The position numbers and the translations under genes are program-made. A stretch of DNA of 64,000 nucleotides, from NCBI GenBank assembly GCA_965153455.1, contig OZ234494.1:16492001-16556000 (forward strand), in the 5' to 3' direction. This DNA comes from Sphagnum compactum (Eukaryota > Bryophyta > Sphagnopsida > Sphagnales). Below are positions 46,901 to 58,086 of this stretch, piece by piece; within the stretch, counting starts at the first letter, position 1, and each line of letters begins with the position of its first letter. The notes beneath the pieces are model-generated. The model saw only the letters and a list, made by a program, of their open reading frames with translations, had not been told where the DNA came from and did no database searches.

Positions 46901-48202
46901 GAACTGGATGATTGAGAAATTTTTTTGTAAAATCGACCCGCCCTACTTCGGAGGGTGTAACTTTTTTTGCCTCTAGTCTATTTTTGCCGATTTTCATTGC
47001 AACAGATGCACCAAGAGGAGGGCTCCATCTACTTTTTCTTTAAGACCATAAACAATGAGGCCCTCCTGCAAAAACAGTGAGCAAACCATACCTTAAGTGT
47101 TCGGACACCGGCCGGTCTACCATAACTGCCAATTTTAGTTCCAGATGGTAAGAATCAAAGTGGAACCTGGTCTGAATTTTGGAATCAGGACAGGAATTAG
47201 AACTTGAAAAGAATTGGATCTGAAACTTGGGTTCCTGGTCAGGCTTTTTTTCTTGGGGCGAAATTGCCTCAGATTTCTGGCCAAAAATCCCTTTTTTCTC
47301 AAATAGAATTCGCCAAACTTTTCCCTTTGGGAGTGTGTCACCACAAGTCTGTCTACTGGCTACGTTTTAATGTTCCTGTACAAAAGTGTCATCAGTTAAG
47401 GTGAAATCTGTCTGAGGATACTCGCCAGTTTTGCTACAATGAAAAAAAATTGAAAAAAAAAAAAAAAAAAAAAAACAGACTGGAATCATAGTTCTATTTA
47501 ATATTTATTTTTGAGAAAAAAGGACCAGAACCTGGGGTTAACAGGCAGTTAATTAACTGCCAGTTGTGATCAGGGTTAGTAAGAACCAGTCTGGAACTGG
47601 AGTCCCAGTTGCCTTTAGTTCCACTCATGTGTAAATGGAACCGGGACTCGAGCCAAGATAACTCTAATTTATTTTAGAACCAAAACCAAAGGTTAGGCAT
47701 AAAAGCAAAGAATTGCCCAACACTGGTTTGAACTTGCAATAATGGAACCCCTGGTTTTTTTTTGTTTTTTTTTTTTCTCTCTCTTTTTTCTTCCCCTCTC
47801 TTTGGGATTTCTCATGCTCTATAGTACACTTTCTATATTTCTTTAATGTTAAAAATTATACTAAACCTTGACTAGGTCATTTCTTTTGAAATGGAACCCA
47901 ACTGACCCACCCAATCAAAAAAATCTTTGCCAGTGAGCATTACTTGTGTCATAATTGTTAGCTGGTCATGGCACACATTACTGGATCCAAAGGCAACATA
48001 ATTCAAGGTTCTTACAATTAGATGGGATTGGGAGGGAAGAGATGAGCTGACCCAGTATTAAGCTCATGTGTCAGCTGCCACCATGATGATTAAGATCAAC
48101 AAAAGTTCCAACTTCCTTTATTATGTTAGCATTTGAAAAGAGCGACACCAACTTTTGAAACATAAAGATGAAACATTAAGACAATAATATACCTACTTTA
48201 AT
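46901..48202. other. Spacer with 'aactggaacc' repeats
   Basis: No gene. 47110-47640 is rich in 'aactggaaccggg' and 'ggaatcaggacagg' words (degenerate internal repetition). A poly-A run lies at about 47451-47475. The pair-copy of the 8690-8850 repeat lies at 47280-47441. Confidence 0.4.
47280..47441 (+). repeat. Dispersed repeat, copy 2 of a distant pair
   Basis: Matches 8690-8850: 'tgtc.actggctacgttttaatgttcctgtacaaaa' and 'gtgaaatctgtctgaggata'. Same orientation. Confidence 0.5.
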
Positions 48203-48426
48203 GGTGCATTCACACTTGATGTTAAGTCAGTGTTAAATGAAATTCTAGATGGCATCCTAGGTGGCACCCAATGTTAAATGGGTGTTAGCTTAATGTTAAG
48301 TGAATGGTATCTTAAACATAAAATGTTCATGGTAAGTAGGTAAGAAGGTGTAAGTCCTAAATGACTCGCATGGTGTTAAGGGGGACTCAATATACTAGAG
48401 TCCCTAACACCAAGTGTGAATGCACC
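48203..48426 (+). mobile_element. MITE, 224 bp, 22-bp terminal inverted repeats
   Basis: The left end GGTGCATTCACACTTGATGTTA and the reverse complement of the right end differ at one base (A versus G at position 17). The flanks read TTAAT on both sides, a 5-base (or TAA-type 3-base) target duplication. The interior repeats 'tgttaagt.a' words. End sequence and duplication are most like Harbinger/Tourist MITEs, but the superfamily is inferred. No coding capacity. Confidence 0.85.
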
Positions 48427-48955
48427 TTAATAAGGGTGAATAACCACTTCATTGACAAATTTCCTTGTCATTTTGCATTGCATTTTAGAGCTTAGAATGA
48501 AATGATGGAAACAACAAATTCTACCGAAAAACTAGTACAGGGTGTAAAATGCAAATTAGATGATGGGCAAAATGGTCCATTGGTAAACAATTGTGCTTGA
48601 AAGAACATCCATTGAACTTATTTCCAAAAGATGTCCAAAACTTTGCATGAAAAGTGTGTCCAACAATAACCAGTTGACGGTGATCTAAACTACAGAAAAG
48701 AAAACCATTGCACAAATTCATTGAACTAAGTAGAAGATCCCCACATATGACTGAAACATGTCCCACTCTTGAACATGGATGAAGTTAATCTCAATTAATC
48801 TTCTAAAAGGACTTTTATGTGGATTGGAAGAAACAAATGAATGAATTGCAAAATTTCACACACACTAATATATTCAGATGGGTTGGATAGAAATGTCCAA
48901 TTTTGTCCCTAAAATTCTGCCCTTGCCATTAGCCTAGGCCAAAATGGTGACCAAT
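48427..48955. other. Spacer
   Basis: No gene seen. An 81-codon minus frame (48521-48766) has no recognisable motif. Confidence 0.4.
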
Positions 48956-50065
48956 AGTTTTGGAAAGAGAAATTTCATGCAGCCGATGAGGAGGCTCAGC
49001 ATGCACTCATGAATGATCCAGTTTTTTCCTTTTTGAAAAGGAAGGGGGGGGGGGGGGGAGGGAACAGGAATTTTTTGTTTTTTTCCCTTGTTCCCAACAT
49101 GTTCCCATCAAGTTCCCAAAGTGTTCCCAAATGTGTCCCTTGAGATGTTCCCAATAGCACCTGGGTTTGGGCAAATTTCAACTCCCCTATATATAAACTA
49201 AAAAGGTGAAATCCAGGGGTGCACATTTGTTTCTAGTTTGCATCTGGGGGTCTAAAGAGGTGCTTCTATTGGGGGCATGCCCAATGTTCCAAAAGAATTG
49301 CTGATGGGCCAATCAATGTGGCTCCTTTAGAAAAAAAAGAAAAAGTTGTGAGCACACCCATGATCTAATTAATATGAATCACACCATCACACTATATTAA
49401 AAGAAAACTTACTTTTTCGTTATGTGCTAAGGTACCCTTGCTCTTATGAAGGGGTATCGGTTCAAGCCAAAAATAGTGACAATCAATTTTAGGAATAGAA
49501 TTTGCATGCAACCAATAAGATAGTGGAACACGCACTTTGGAGACACTTTCGGGGGGAGGGGGGGGGGGGGGTGTGTCAGAGGTGTAGAATTTGTTATTTT
49601 TGTTTTCTCACCATGTTCCCATTGTGTTTTCACAAGTGTCCCCATGATGTTCCCCAAGTTCCCAATGCATTCCTCAAGGGTGTTCCCAGTAGCACCACAT
49701 TGAGGGGAGGCACACCATCAAATCAATAGAAATAACAAATAGGTATTAGCAAAAAATAGTGGGAACCATGTCTAGGAATAAAATAGGCATGCAATCAATG
49801 AGATTACTAAACATACACTCAACAAGGTTCATCTTGTTTTTCCTTTGGGGAGGGGGTGTGTGAGGATGGGATTCTTGTATTCTTGTGTTCCCATCATGTT
49901 CTCAATGGTGTTATCATGTTCTTTCATGATTTTTTCAAGTTTTTAATGTGTTCCTGGAGGGTGTTCCCAATAGCAACTCACTTTATCCCATATCCTTTGC
50001 CCAAAGTTCTCCACTTCTCACCTATATAGGGGAGCCAAAAGGGAGGCACTCCATCCTCACATAAA
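48956..50065 (+). repeat. Dispersed repeat family B, three direct copies
   Basis: Copies at about 48956-49390, 49495-49735 and 49780-50065. Each has 'catgcaaccaatgag' near its start, a G-rich run (13-15 G in the first two), then a run of 'gttcccaa' words ('tgttcccatcatgttcccaa'), then 'cccaatagcacc' and, in copies 1 and 3, a 'ctatataggg' phrase and a short gene-poor tail. Two more copies lie inverted at 56880-57660. Confidence 0.8.
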
Positions 50066-51436
50066 AGTTGTTATTTTGGGGATCCTTCAAAGTTTTTTCT
50101 TTTTTTTTGGGCAATATTGATAAAAAACAAAACAAAACATGGGAGGTTGTCCATCTAATGAAAGGATAGGAGAATATTAATGGAATGAAGTATTATTGCA
50201 GGAAAGAAATTGGGGAGAACCGTAATCAAGGCAAAAAAAAAGTTCAAACAACCAATCAGAGAAGGCAAGACATAGTGAAAAGGCCCATTTAGGGCCCGAG
50301 CATAAAATGATCACCAAGTTTTGATGGCAGGTGTTTACAAGATGGATTTGCCCTATTTAAAAATCTCAAATAAGTGAATATGGATGGGAAAAAAATGAAA
50401 AATAGTTTATCTAGTGAGAAAATCCATGGGGTAACTTTGCATCCTACCAGCAGTGTATCAAACATTTGTGTATCATTACATGACCATGACTAGATTTTAT
50501 TGTCATCTAGGTAGCTAAGGCAAAATCATGGAGCACAAGTGCCCCATGTCATGACCATGATGCATTGCTTAGAGTTTAAAGGTGGCTATGGTTTGCACTT
50601 CTTGATTTCTTTCTTTTTTTCATTTTTTTTGCAAACTGATTATGTTGTTGCAATTTTTTTCAATCTTTAGGATTTGGGTGAGGGATTTTGTTTACAAATT
50701 AAGTGTTTTATTGCGAACTATTGCATTATATGTTGATGGGTGTTTATGTAACTTTTGATTTGCTGGAAAGTCAAGGAACAAGGAAAAAAAAAGAAGCTGG
50801 TGTTTTGTAGAAAAGAGGATCAAGAAAACAACTCTTGAGCACCCCTTCTCTTTCCCTCTCCCTCCTTTTCTTATGCCATTTTTTTTTCCTACAACAATTT
50901 TGAGGAGGAGCAGTTTCAAAATTCAAGTTATTCTTGAAAATCAAACAATGATAAACATGTGAAGTGAGTGATGTTAGTAGAATATTTTCATATTCATTGT
51001 TGATTTTCTTAAGAAAATTTCATTGCTAAGTATGTAAGATCATCTATCATTTCAAAGTTTAGAACCAAATAAATAATAAGAATTTTTAAAAAGTGCAACT
51101 TGAATGTAAGATATTACATTTTTTTCTTCCTTGGAAGTTAGTGAGTTGAACAATAGAAAATATTTGTTTGTCATTGTGAAATTTCCATTGTGAATAAGCA
51201 TTTGGATAATCTATGTTCTATGCACATGGCAACCAACTGCTCAAATTCATATTGTGCACATGGCAACCAATTTGAGTTCAAGTGTGCACACATGATGAAA
51301 GAGGTAAAACAAGGGCTATGATACAATGTATCACAAGTAAAGTTCAGTTCTGTTATGTTTGTTTTAATTGCATTTGCATGTTTATTGATAGGAAATCTGA
51401 ACTTCTTGATCAATTTTACATTTTTCACAACTTGAA
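50066..51436. other. Spacer; expected site of missing RING-gene exons
   Basis: AT-rich. I looked on the minus strand for a CPVC-encoding exon to complete the RING and did not find one. Confidence 0.4.
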
Positions 51437-51749
51437 TCAATTCATGTTACTAGTGGGTACCCGTGACCTTCGGACACTGTGCATCTGAAGCCACTTGTAG
51501 AGACATGGCCAGCAGAACAGATGTCCACAAAGAGTCACCACTGGATCCTGCGCCAGCTCCAAGCAAATGTTGCAATCAAAGCTTCCCCCTTGCTGCTGCT
51601 GCTGCTGTTGCTGCAGCAAGCTGCTCACTGTTGTTGCCTGCAGATGTTGCATCCTCTCCCACAGGGCTGGATGCAGCAGCAAATTCTGCTGCAAATTCCT
51701 GCAACTCAGCAGCAGCAGCAGCAGCACATGATTCTTCTACAAGATTCAT
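51437..51749 (-). pseudogene. RMA-like RING E3 ubiquitin ligase, first exon, frameshifted and 3'-incomplete
   Basis: Encodes the front two thirds of a C3HC4 RING like that of membrane-anchored RMA/RNF5 E3 ligases, which act at the endoplasmic reticulum: [18 protein letters not shown] then [13 protein letters not shown], with six of eight metal ligands. The last CPVC pair, the linker and the C-terminal anchor are missing. A natural ATG at 51749 opens an Ala/Glu-rich N-terminus (MNLVEESC, Ala run, ELQEFAAEF) that ends in TGA at 51576. The RING lies one frame over, and the switch falls near a run of five G on the gene strand (51585-51589) after a CAG-type repeat. In the RING frame the first ATG is Met at about 51652. 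Possible donors follow MHS (for example GAAG/GTCACG at about 51466), so later exons may exist but were not located. This could be a sequencing indel in a live gene or a true relic. Confidence 0.7.
51585..51725 (-). repeat. CAG/GCA trinucleotide repeats in RING exon
   Basis: Two GCA/CTG-rich clusters (51705-51725 and 51590-51612 on the + axis). They code Ala in one frame and Gln in the other, and so keep both frames open across the suspected frameshift. Confidence 0.8.
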
Positions 51750-52149
51750 GTCACTCTCTGCATACAGGCTGGCCCTTTTGAGAACCTACTTCCTTTTTCT
51801 CCCCCTTCTCCTCCTCCTCCTGTTCTCAATTCTGCTGCACTGAACCCTCCAGTTGTGCTTTGCTGCTTTGCTGTTCAGATGCTCTCTCTGTCTCTCTTTA
51901 TTTCTTCCTTCCTTGCATCAACATCACCTCATGAAGAAGATAGTTTTAAATGGTGAGGGGATCGGGATGCTGAAACCTGATTGATTTCACAGCTTTTCTG
52001 AATGAGAAAGTATCATGATTGCTTGCTTGATTGATTGATGATCCTATACTCTTGCAAACAGAATTGAACATTGCAAGTCCTAGAGCTTCTCATCCTCACA
52101 ACCATACCCATTGATGCACAGCCTTAGCAATTCGATTCGGAGGAAGAGG

Positions 52150-52280
52150 AGGAGGAATTCTTTCTTTGCTTGCTGGAGGAATACTCTTTGATTGTTGGAA
52201 GAACTGTGCTCTTTGATTGCTGAAGGAACTTTTTGAACACTTTGATTGCTGAAGGAATTCTTTGATTGTTGTTGTTTTTG
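52150..52280 (+). repeat. About 25-bp degenerate tandem repeat
   Basis: Four to five units of 'ctttgattgctgaaggaact' type, upstream of the RING exon. The Ser/Lys/Gln-rich minus frames here follow from the repeat. Confidence 0.7.
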
Positions 52281-52636
52281 GTGATGTGCCAGGCAACTGC
52301 TGCTGCTGCTCACTCCCAGAACCCACAAATTTGCACAATTGAGATCATTCATCAACAAGAATTGCAATGATGTCAAATTGGTTGTGAGGAAAACAACAAC
52401 ACCAGATAGTACCATAGACAGGGATGTAGCAAAAGCTTGTCAACAACAGGCATGATGATGCATGTATGTGTGTAACAGAAATCAGGAGGTCAAGAAACTA
52501 TGGGGAGAAAGAGAAACTCAACGTGTGACAAACCAAAAGAGAGGAGCATCCATCATCATCATATCATCATCACAAATGCATTGCCAAAACAACAAAAGAG
52601 TTGATCCAGAGAGGTCACAAAATGGCAACAAGTTCT

Positions 52637-52956
52637 GAGAGAGAGAGAGAGAGAGAGAGTTGGGTGTTGTGTGGGATCAGCATGTGATTTGAGACCCACA
52701 GGAACAACGTGACGCTTCCATTTGGGTCTGAAATCCTTTACACCCATAGGCTCTCTCTCTTTCTCTCTCTCTCTCTTCTCTCCTGTGTCTTTTTTTCTCT
52801 TCTTTTGGGGGTGCTTCTGGTTTGCATATTTATTCTTAGCCAAATCTTTTGACAGTTGGTTTCCAAGAGGCAAAAGTCTGTTGAGAATTGATTTGTTTTC
52901 TCTCTGCAGACAGACACCCAATGCTCTCAATTCCATTCCCCAAACAATCAACATGA

Positions 52957-52990
<34 letters not shown>

Positions 52991-53042
52991 ATTTTTTTTC
53001 ATACATACATACAAACAAAGATCTCTCTCTCTCTCTCTCTGA
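52637..53042. repeat. GA and CT microsatellite cluster upstream of the RING exon
   Basis: (GA)n at 52637-52659, CT-rich at about 52749-52780, (CT)n at 52958-52987 and 53022-53042. Upstream-promoter or leader position relative to the minus-strand RING gene is likely. Open frames through it are repeat artefacts. Confidence 0.8.
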
Positions 53043-53099
53043 TCTTTTTTTTCCTGGAATTCTGGAACTTGCAGCAGAGGTCTGTTTCACAAGAATGTC

Positions 53100-53505
53100 T
53101 GAAATTTCCTTGCAGCACAAAGCGCATTTTGGATGTATGCAAGAAGAGACCGAAGGTTCTTTGTCAGGATTTGAACGACGACTGACCAGATTTCAAAAAA
53201 ATCTCCAATCTCTTGCACATGCATCTTCGATGCGTGGAGGAGATGTGTACCGTAGGCAAAAAGAGACTGAAGGTGTTTTTCTTTGTCCTGATTTGAACCA
53301 GGTCTTACCTTGGTGATGTCCTTGATCAACAACATCCGCTTCTTGTCCACCAGAAGGTCGGTGGTGACGACGCGATCGATGGCTGGCGTGTGTCTCTCCG
53401 CCACCACAACCCGGTTCTGCCATAGAAAATGCAGAGGCCGGTTCTACAGCAGAATTGTCGTGTCAGACAGACGCATGCACAGAAGTAGTGAATTAATATA
53501 GTAGA
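53100..53505 (-). mobile_element. Second Helitron-like 5' end with exon-like cargo
   Basis: On the minus strand a TCTACTATATTAATTC start (TC at 53505-53504, preceded by A) is a classic plant Helitron 5' terminus. It is followed by 'gcgtctgtctgacacgac' and 'gcattttctatggcagaacc', which match the start of the 8961-9825 Helitron at the same relative order ('gcgtccgtccg..gacgac', 'gcattttctgtggcagaacc'). Even the preceding 'aaaaggtccaa' is shared. The 3' end with hairpin and CTRR was not found, so the element is truncated or its border lies elsewhere. Two related ~50-base segments (about 53147-53205 and 53265-53314) lie at its distal side. Confidence 0.5.
53310..53417 (-). CDS. Exon-like block, unknown protein, possibly captured
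   Basis: GC-rich block open on the minus strand, bounded by an acceptor-like 'ctatggcag' and a donor-like AAG/GTAAGA. It reads NRVVVAERHTPAIDR then VVTTDLLVDKKRMLLIKDITK. Codon third positions are GC-rich, unlike the AT-rich surroundings, and all three flanking stops lie outside. I do not recognise the family. It starts within sequence shared with Helitrons, so it may be a captured host exon. A second frame starting with ATG at 53423 (MAEPGCGGG...) is also open, so frame choice is not certain. Confidence 0.35.
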
Positions 53506-56500
53506 TTGGACCTTTTAGCTAAGTTAAAGGCAGTAACAAGTTATGTGATTTTTTATAACAATCAAATCAATGAATGTTTTTGCTATTCAAAACAAAGAAA
53601 AATTTGTGATATCAAAATTTATTGTAAGATTTTCCTTATTGCATGCCTATACATTATTTACAAATTATGAACTTGGTTATTTGCTACATGTTCACGAATG
53701 CATTGACAATTTTCAAAGTTTGTTATTTCCTTATATTAATGATTTTGTTGTTTCAAGTTTTTATTGTATCAATGTAACTAGATCTATGTATTAAAAATGG
53801 GACACACTACAATCCATTATATTGGATTAGAAAAGCTTCGTTTGTTTAATGTGTGGCATATATTTTGATTATTTTCATTGTGTGAACTTGTTTTGAATCC
53901 ATTCTGCTTAAAAATAGTTTGGTACACTTATAAAGCCTATAAAACATATTCTGTTATACTAGGTCTAATGTGCAATTGTTTGTACATATATTTTTTAATT
54001 CCTTAACCCTTTTATTTAGTTTCAAAATTCAAAAAATGTTCCTTACGAATGGTGAAGTTAGTAATGTTACACCCTAAAATGTAAAAGTGTAATGAAATCA
54101 AATGAAACAAAACAATTTAAAAAAAGAAAAGAAAATAACTTTGACACATGAATAAACATCCATAAACCATATCATGTTTTCATGAAATTTTGTGGGTTTG
54201 GATCAAATGAGAACACAAAAATTATAGTTGTGATACATTCAAAAGACATTTGATCATTTAGTACCAACTCCTAAATTAATTATTCATTATTCACAACATT
54301 TGATATTAAATCTATGAACCTTTTTTTTCCTTCAAATTATTTAGTCTGCAAATTCTTTTCCAAAATTTTCCAAGGTTTCCATGTAGGTTGAAAAATTCAA
54401 TTTTGGTCATTAATATTTAAATGTCAATGTATTAGTGTTGAAATGTATTAGTATTTGAACAATAAAACATCCGAGCAATACTTTATGCAATACATTTGAT
54501 GAATTTGAAATATGATATTCAATTTTTTTCTTTAGTATTTTAATGTAGCAACTTGTAATGTATCAATGTATCAATTTAGATAATGTAGTATGTTGCACAC
54601 CAAATTATAGTGTATCATCATAAGTGCAACATTTCAACTTTACAAACTTACTCATCTTGTATTGAATTTGTGGCTGTAGATTTTGAATGAATGTTAGAGT
54701 GCAAATTTTATCCTGTAAATTATCCAAAACAAAAATTCAAAAGTTCATCAAGGAGCATGAGATGAAGAATAAACAAAGTTGTGACTATTTGTATGGGGTC
54801 AATTTAGTGGTGAATGTGCCCAATTTAGAATGGATGTAATTATTCTTCTTAATACACTTGAATTATTTGGGGATTAAACTTTGGATTGTATGAACTTGAA
54901 TAGTGTTAATTGAGTTTGGCAATGTACCACTTGATGTAACTCACCTTTCCTATCCAATAGTGACATTTATTAGTGTACATGTGGGATTCTATTTTCCATC
55001 CATTAATATATTGAAATTCTTTTCATGTACATTGAAATCGTTAATGAATTTTTTAACAATCGAGGTGATACACCAAGGTGCAACTCCTAAAACTAATTAG
55101 TTCAATATTATAATAGCATATTTTATTGTATAATACATTCCCCAAATTAACAAAGCTTTCAAGTAAAGCATGGATTTGTGGTACTTTCATATGCTATTCT
55201 CTACATCATACATTTTGAAGTGTCATATATCAAAATTAAAGTACCATAACAAAATATTTATGTTTCAAATGTAATACATCAATATATCAGTGTATTGATG
55301 CATTTATGTATTAATTTATTAGTATGTCATTGTATTAATACATTAGTGCATCATACATGAATGTATTAAAAGATCTTTGGGCAATACCTATTGTTTAATC
55401 AATGGTTCACATTTAATTGTGGGAAATTGAAATGATCATGCATGGCAAATTTTGGAATATTTGCCTAAAAGGAGAGTTTTAAATAAATGGTAATTAAAAT
55501 TGATTTTTGAAACAAGATTCCATTATGATAAATTTTTTTGAAAGATACAGTGACTAAATATAAATTGGTTACAATAAAATGATGGGAAACATAGATTGAA
55601 TTTCAAGTTTTCATATGTAGTCACTATTTATCAAGTGTGGAATAATGATAATACACTGAATGTATTGTTCACATCATGTGCCATTAACATATTATTTTAT
55701 TTTGATTAAATAAAAAACTATTTTACCCTACCCATAAACTTGGAAACATGATAATCTTTTGCCCATGTATTTTGAGAAAACATTTGCATTATCATGTTTA
55801 GATGCATGTGCATGTCAACTTTCAAACACATTTTTTTAATGTATTAAAAAATATTTAGTGTATAAAAAAATATGTATTAAAAAACAGATGGGAAATAACA
55901 ATTGGCTATAATAAAAAAATGGTGGGAACTATAGACTAGATGTCAATTGCCATATATTTGTCATGTGTGGAAAAGTGGTGATACATAGATAGTATTGCTC
56001 ACACAAGGTGAATATTTTATTGGTATTTTATTAACCTCAATTAACCTAACCCAATTTTGGTTAAGAGTATGTAAGTTGGTTAAATGAGGATTAACCCAAG
56101 GTTCATGGGATAAGGTAGTATGTTTGATCAGATGGACTACTGGGGGTGGGTGGCTTGAATAAGATAAGTTGGTTGGTAGGATAGTTGGATTAGGTTAAAG
56201 CAAGGTTACCTTGTCCTCACTTGGATCAACTAAACCTACTAGATAAAGAGGTATGGACATGGTGGAGGTGGCTTTTAGAAAGGTGTTAGGAATTAGGTTT
56301 AGGTCAAAATAGTAGCAGTATAAGTTTATTCATGAAGTTGAAAAGGGGGGAAGGCAGTGTTGACCACTCTTTCCACCTCAAGAGTGATGAATATTGTGCG
56401 AGGAAGTGGGAGTGAGTGGGGAGTGATGATGAGGATGTGAGATCTTGGTTGATAGGGGGTTAAACATATCATGGGGGGTCGAAGGGAGGAAATGACTTAG

Positions 56501-56879
56501 ATGACATTGCTGCTACTTTTCCTTGTAGGTTTTGTTACAATGATGTTATTGTATTGAACATTGGGTTCTTGGGATTATAAAGGTTAGTTGGGGTAATGAG
56601 ATGAATATTTAACCCAAAGTGAATACCTACAAGGGGTAGAAGAGTGATTACCTAATTGTGACACCTCTTGGATGTTCTTCAAGGGGGTGAAGAGAGTGAC
56701 TTAAGATAAAATATTAAGGACATGCTAATTTTGTGCTTAACAAAGTCGAAGAAGATAGTTTATAAAAACAAACAAAGTGGAAGCTCCACCATGATTTTAT
56801 TTGGAGCATGTTCAATGTTCAAATAATAATTTTTTTATGATATGCTAATCAAAGTGGCTCCTTGCAAAAACAAAAAAAA
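53506..56879. other. AT-rich spacer
   Basis: No gene. 54400-54640 and 55270-55370 carry drifted 'aatgtattagtg' and 'atacattagtgcatca' words, a weak dispersed microsatellite. 56050-56280 has 'aggttaa', 'ggttgg' words. Confidence 0.45.
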
Positions 56880-57660
56880 TTGATGAGAAAAATCATTGAT
56901 GGCAATGGGGAACAATTAACATTGTATTGGCTCCCCAAAATCCCCAAAATAGAAGGTTCTATTTTGAAATAAAGCGTTCTTACCTTTTGGCCCACCTATA
57001 TAGGTGAAAGGAGGACAACATTTGGCAAAACATATAGGATAAAAGTAAGGGAACATGGGGAACATATTGAAAACCATTGAGAATTTGAAATTAACATAGT
57101 GGGAACACATTGGGAACTAGGGAAAAATGAAAAAAAAATCCTTTCCCTCCCAACCTTTGCCCCCCCCCCCCCCCCCAAACTTAAAAGGAAACATAATCAA
57201 GGCACCTTGAGCCTTGGGCCTTCCCATTGGCTACACGAAATTTCTCTTCCCAAATGAGTTCATCGCCATTTTTGGGCTCGGTTAATACCTCTTGCAAAGA
57301 ACACCCTACCTATTGCGATTCATATTAATTAGTTCATGGGTGCGCTCACAATTCTATTATTATTATTATTTGAAGGAATCATATTGATTGGCCCATCATC
57401 AATTTTTCTGGAGAATTGGGCACTCCTCAATAAAAGCACCCCTTTGGACCCCAGTCGCAAAATAGAAACAAATGTGCTCCACTATTGTTCACCTTTTTTG
57501 GTTTATATACATGAGGGTTGAACTTTGAGCAAACCATCTAGGATAATTCGGAGGCACTATTGTGAACATCTTGGGGAACAACTTGAAAACTTGGGGAAAT
57601 CAATAGGAACCTAGTGAGAACATGATGGGAACACATTGGGAACAAGGAAAAAAACTAACA
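56880..57660 (-). repeat. Dispersed repeat family B, two inverted copies
   Basis: About 57290-57660 is the reverse complement of 49075-49390: 'gattcatattaatta.ttcatgggtg', 'ttggcccatca', 'gggaacac.ttgggaac'. About 56880-57250 matches the 48956 end, including a run of about 17 C (57160-57176) where the direct copies have G. The copies face those at 49-50 kb across 7 kb. Confidence 0.75.
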
Positions 57661-58086
57661 AATTTAGAAGGATGCTAATTGCTTAAAACTTTCGTAACAT
57701 TTATAGCCAAATATGGCTAAATTGTCTTAAGGATGATCACCTCGTCAGCTAAGTCACAAATTTTGGAAGGAAAAAAAAGACTGAGAATAAGCAGCTCATC
57801 TAGTAATGGCTGTAGTCTCTATTACCTGGAGATGGCTTTTTTTTTGGAGGGGGCTTAAAACCCTTTGGGGAAGAGCAATTACAAACTTGTGTAAAGTACT
57901 TCAACTCTTCATGTATGTCCGAGGTGACAGTTGAGTAGTTCGGTGGGCCAGGGGACGGCCACAAGTGAACCAGCACCCACCAGCGCACCATCCACTGGAT
58001 GCCTGTTATTACCCAGTTATGGATGAACCTCAAATGAGTTAGTCTATGGTTTCATCTTGGTAACCAATTATGTAAGAAATAGGTCT

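Noticed and set aside
51463-51843. 126-codon Ala-rich + frame
   Set aside because: Antisense reading of CAG repeats and the RING exon.
52080-52415. 111-codon minus frame upstream of the RING exon
   Set aside because: Spans a ~25-bp tandem repeat and has no recognised motif. More likely leader or promoter sequence.
52559-53120. Arg/Glu-rich minus frames of 151 and 94 codons
   Set aside because: Produced by GA/CT microsatellites. No domain.
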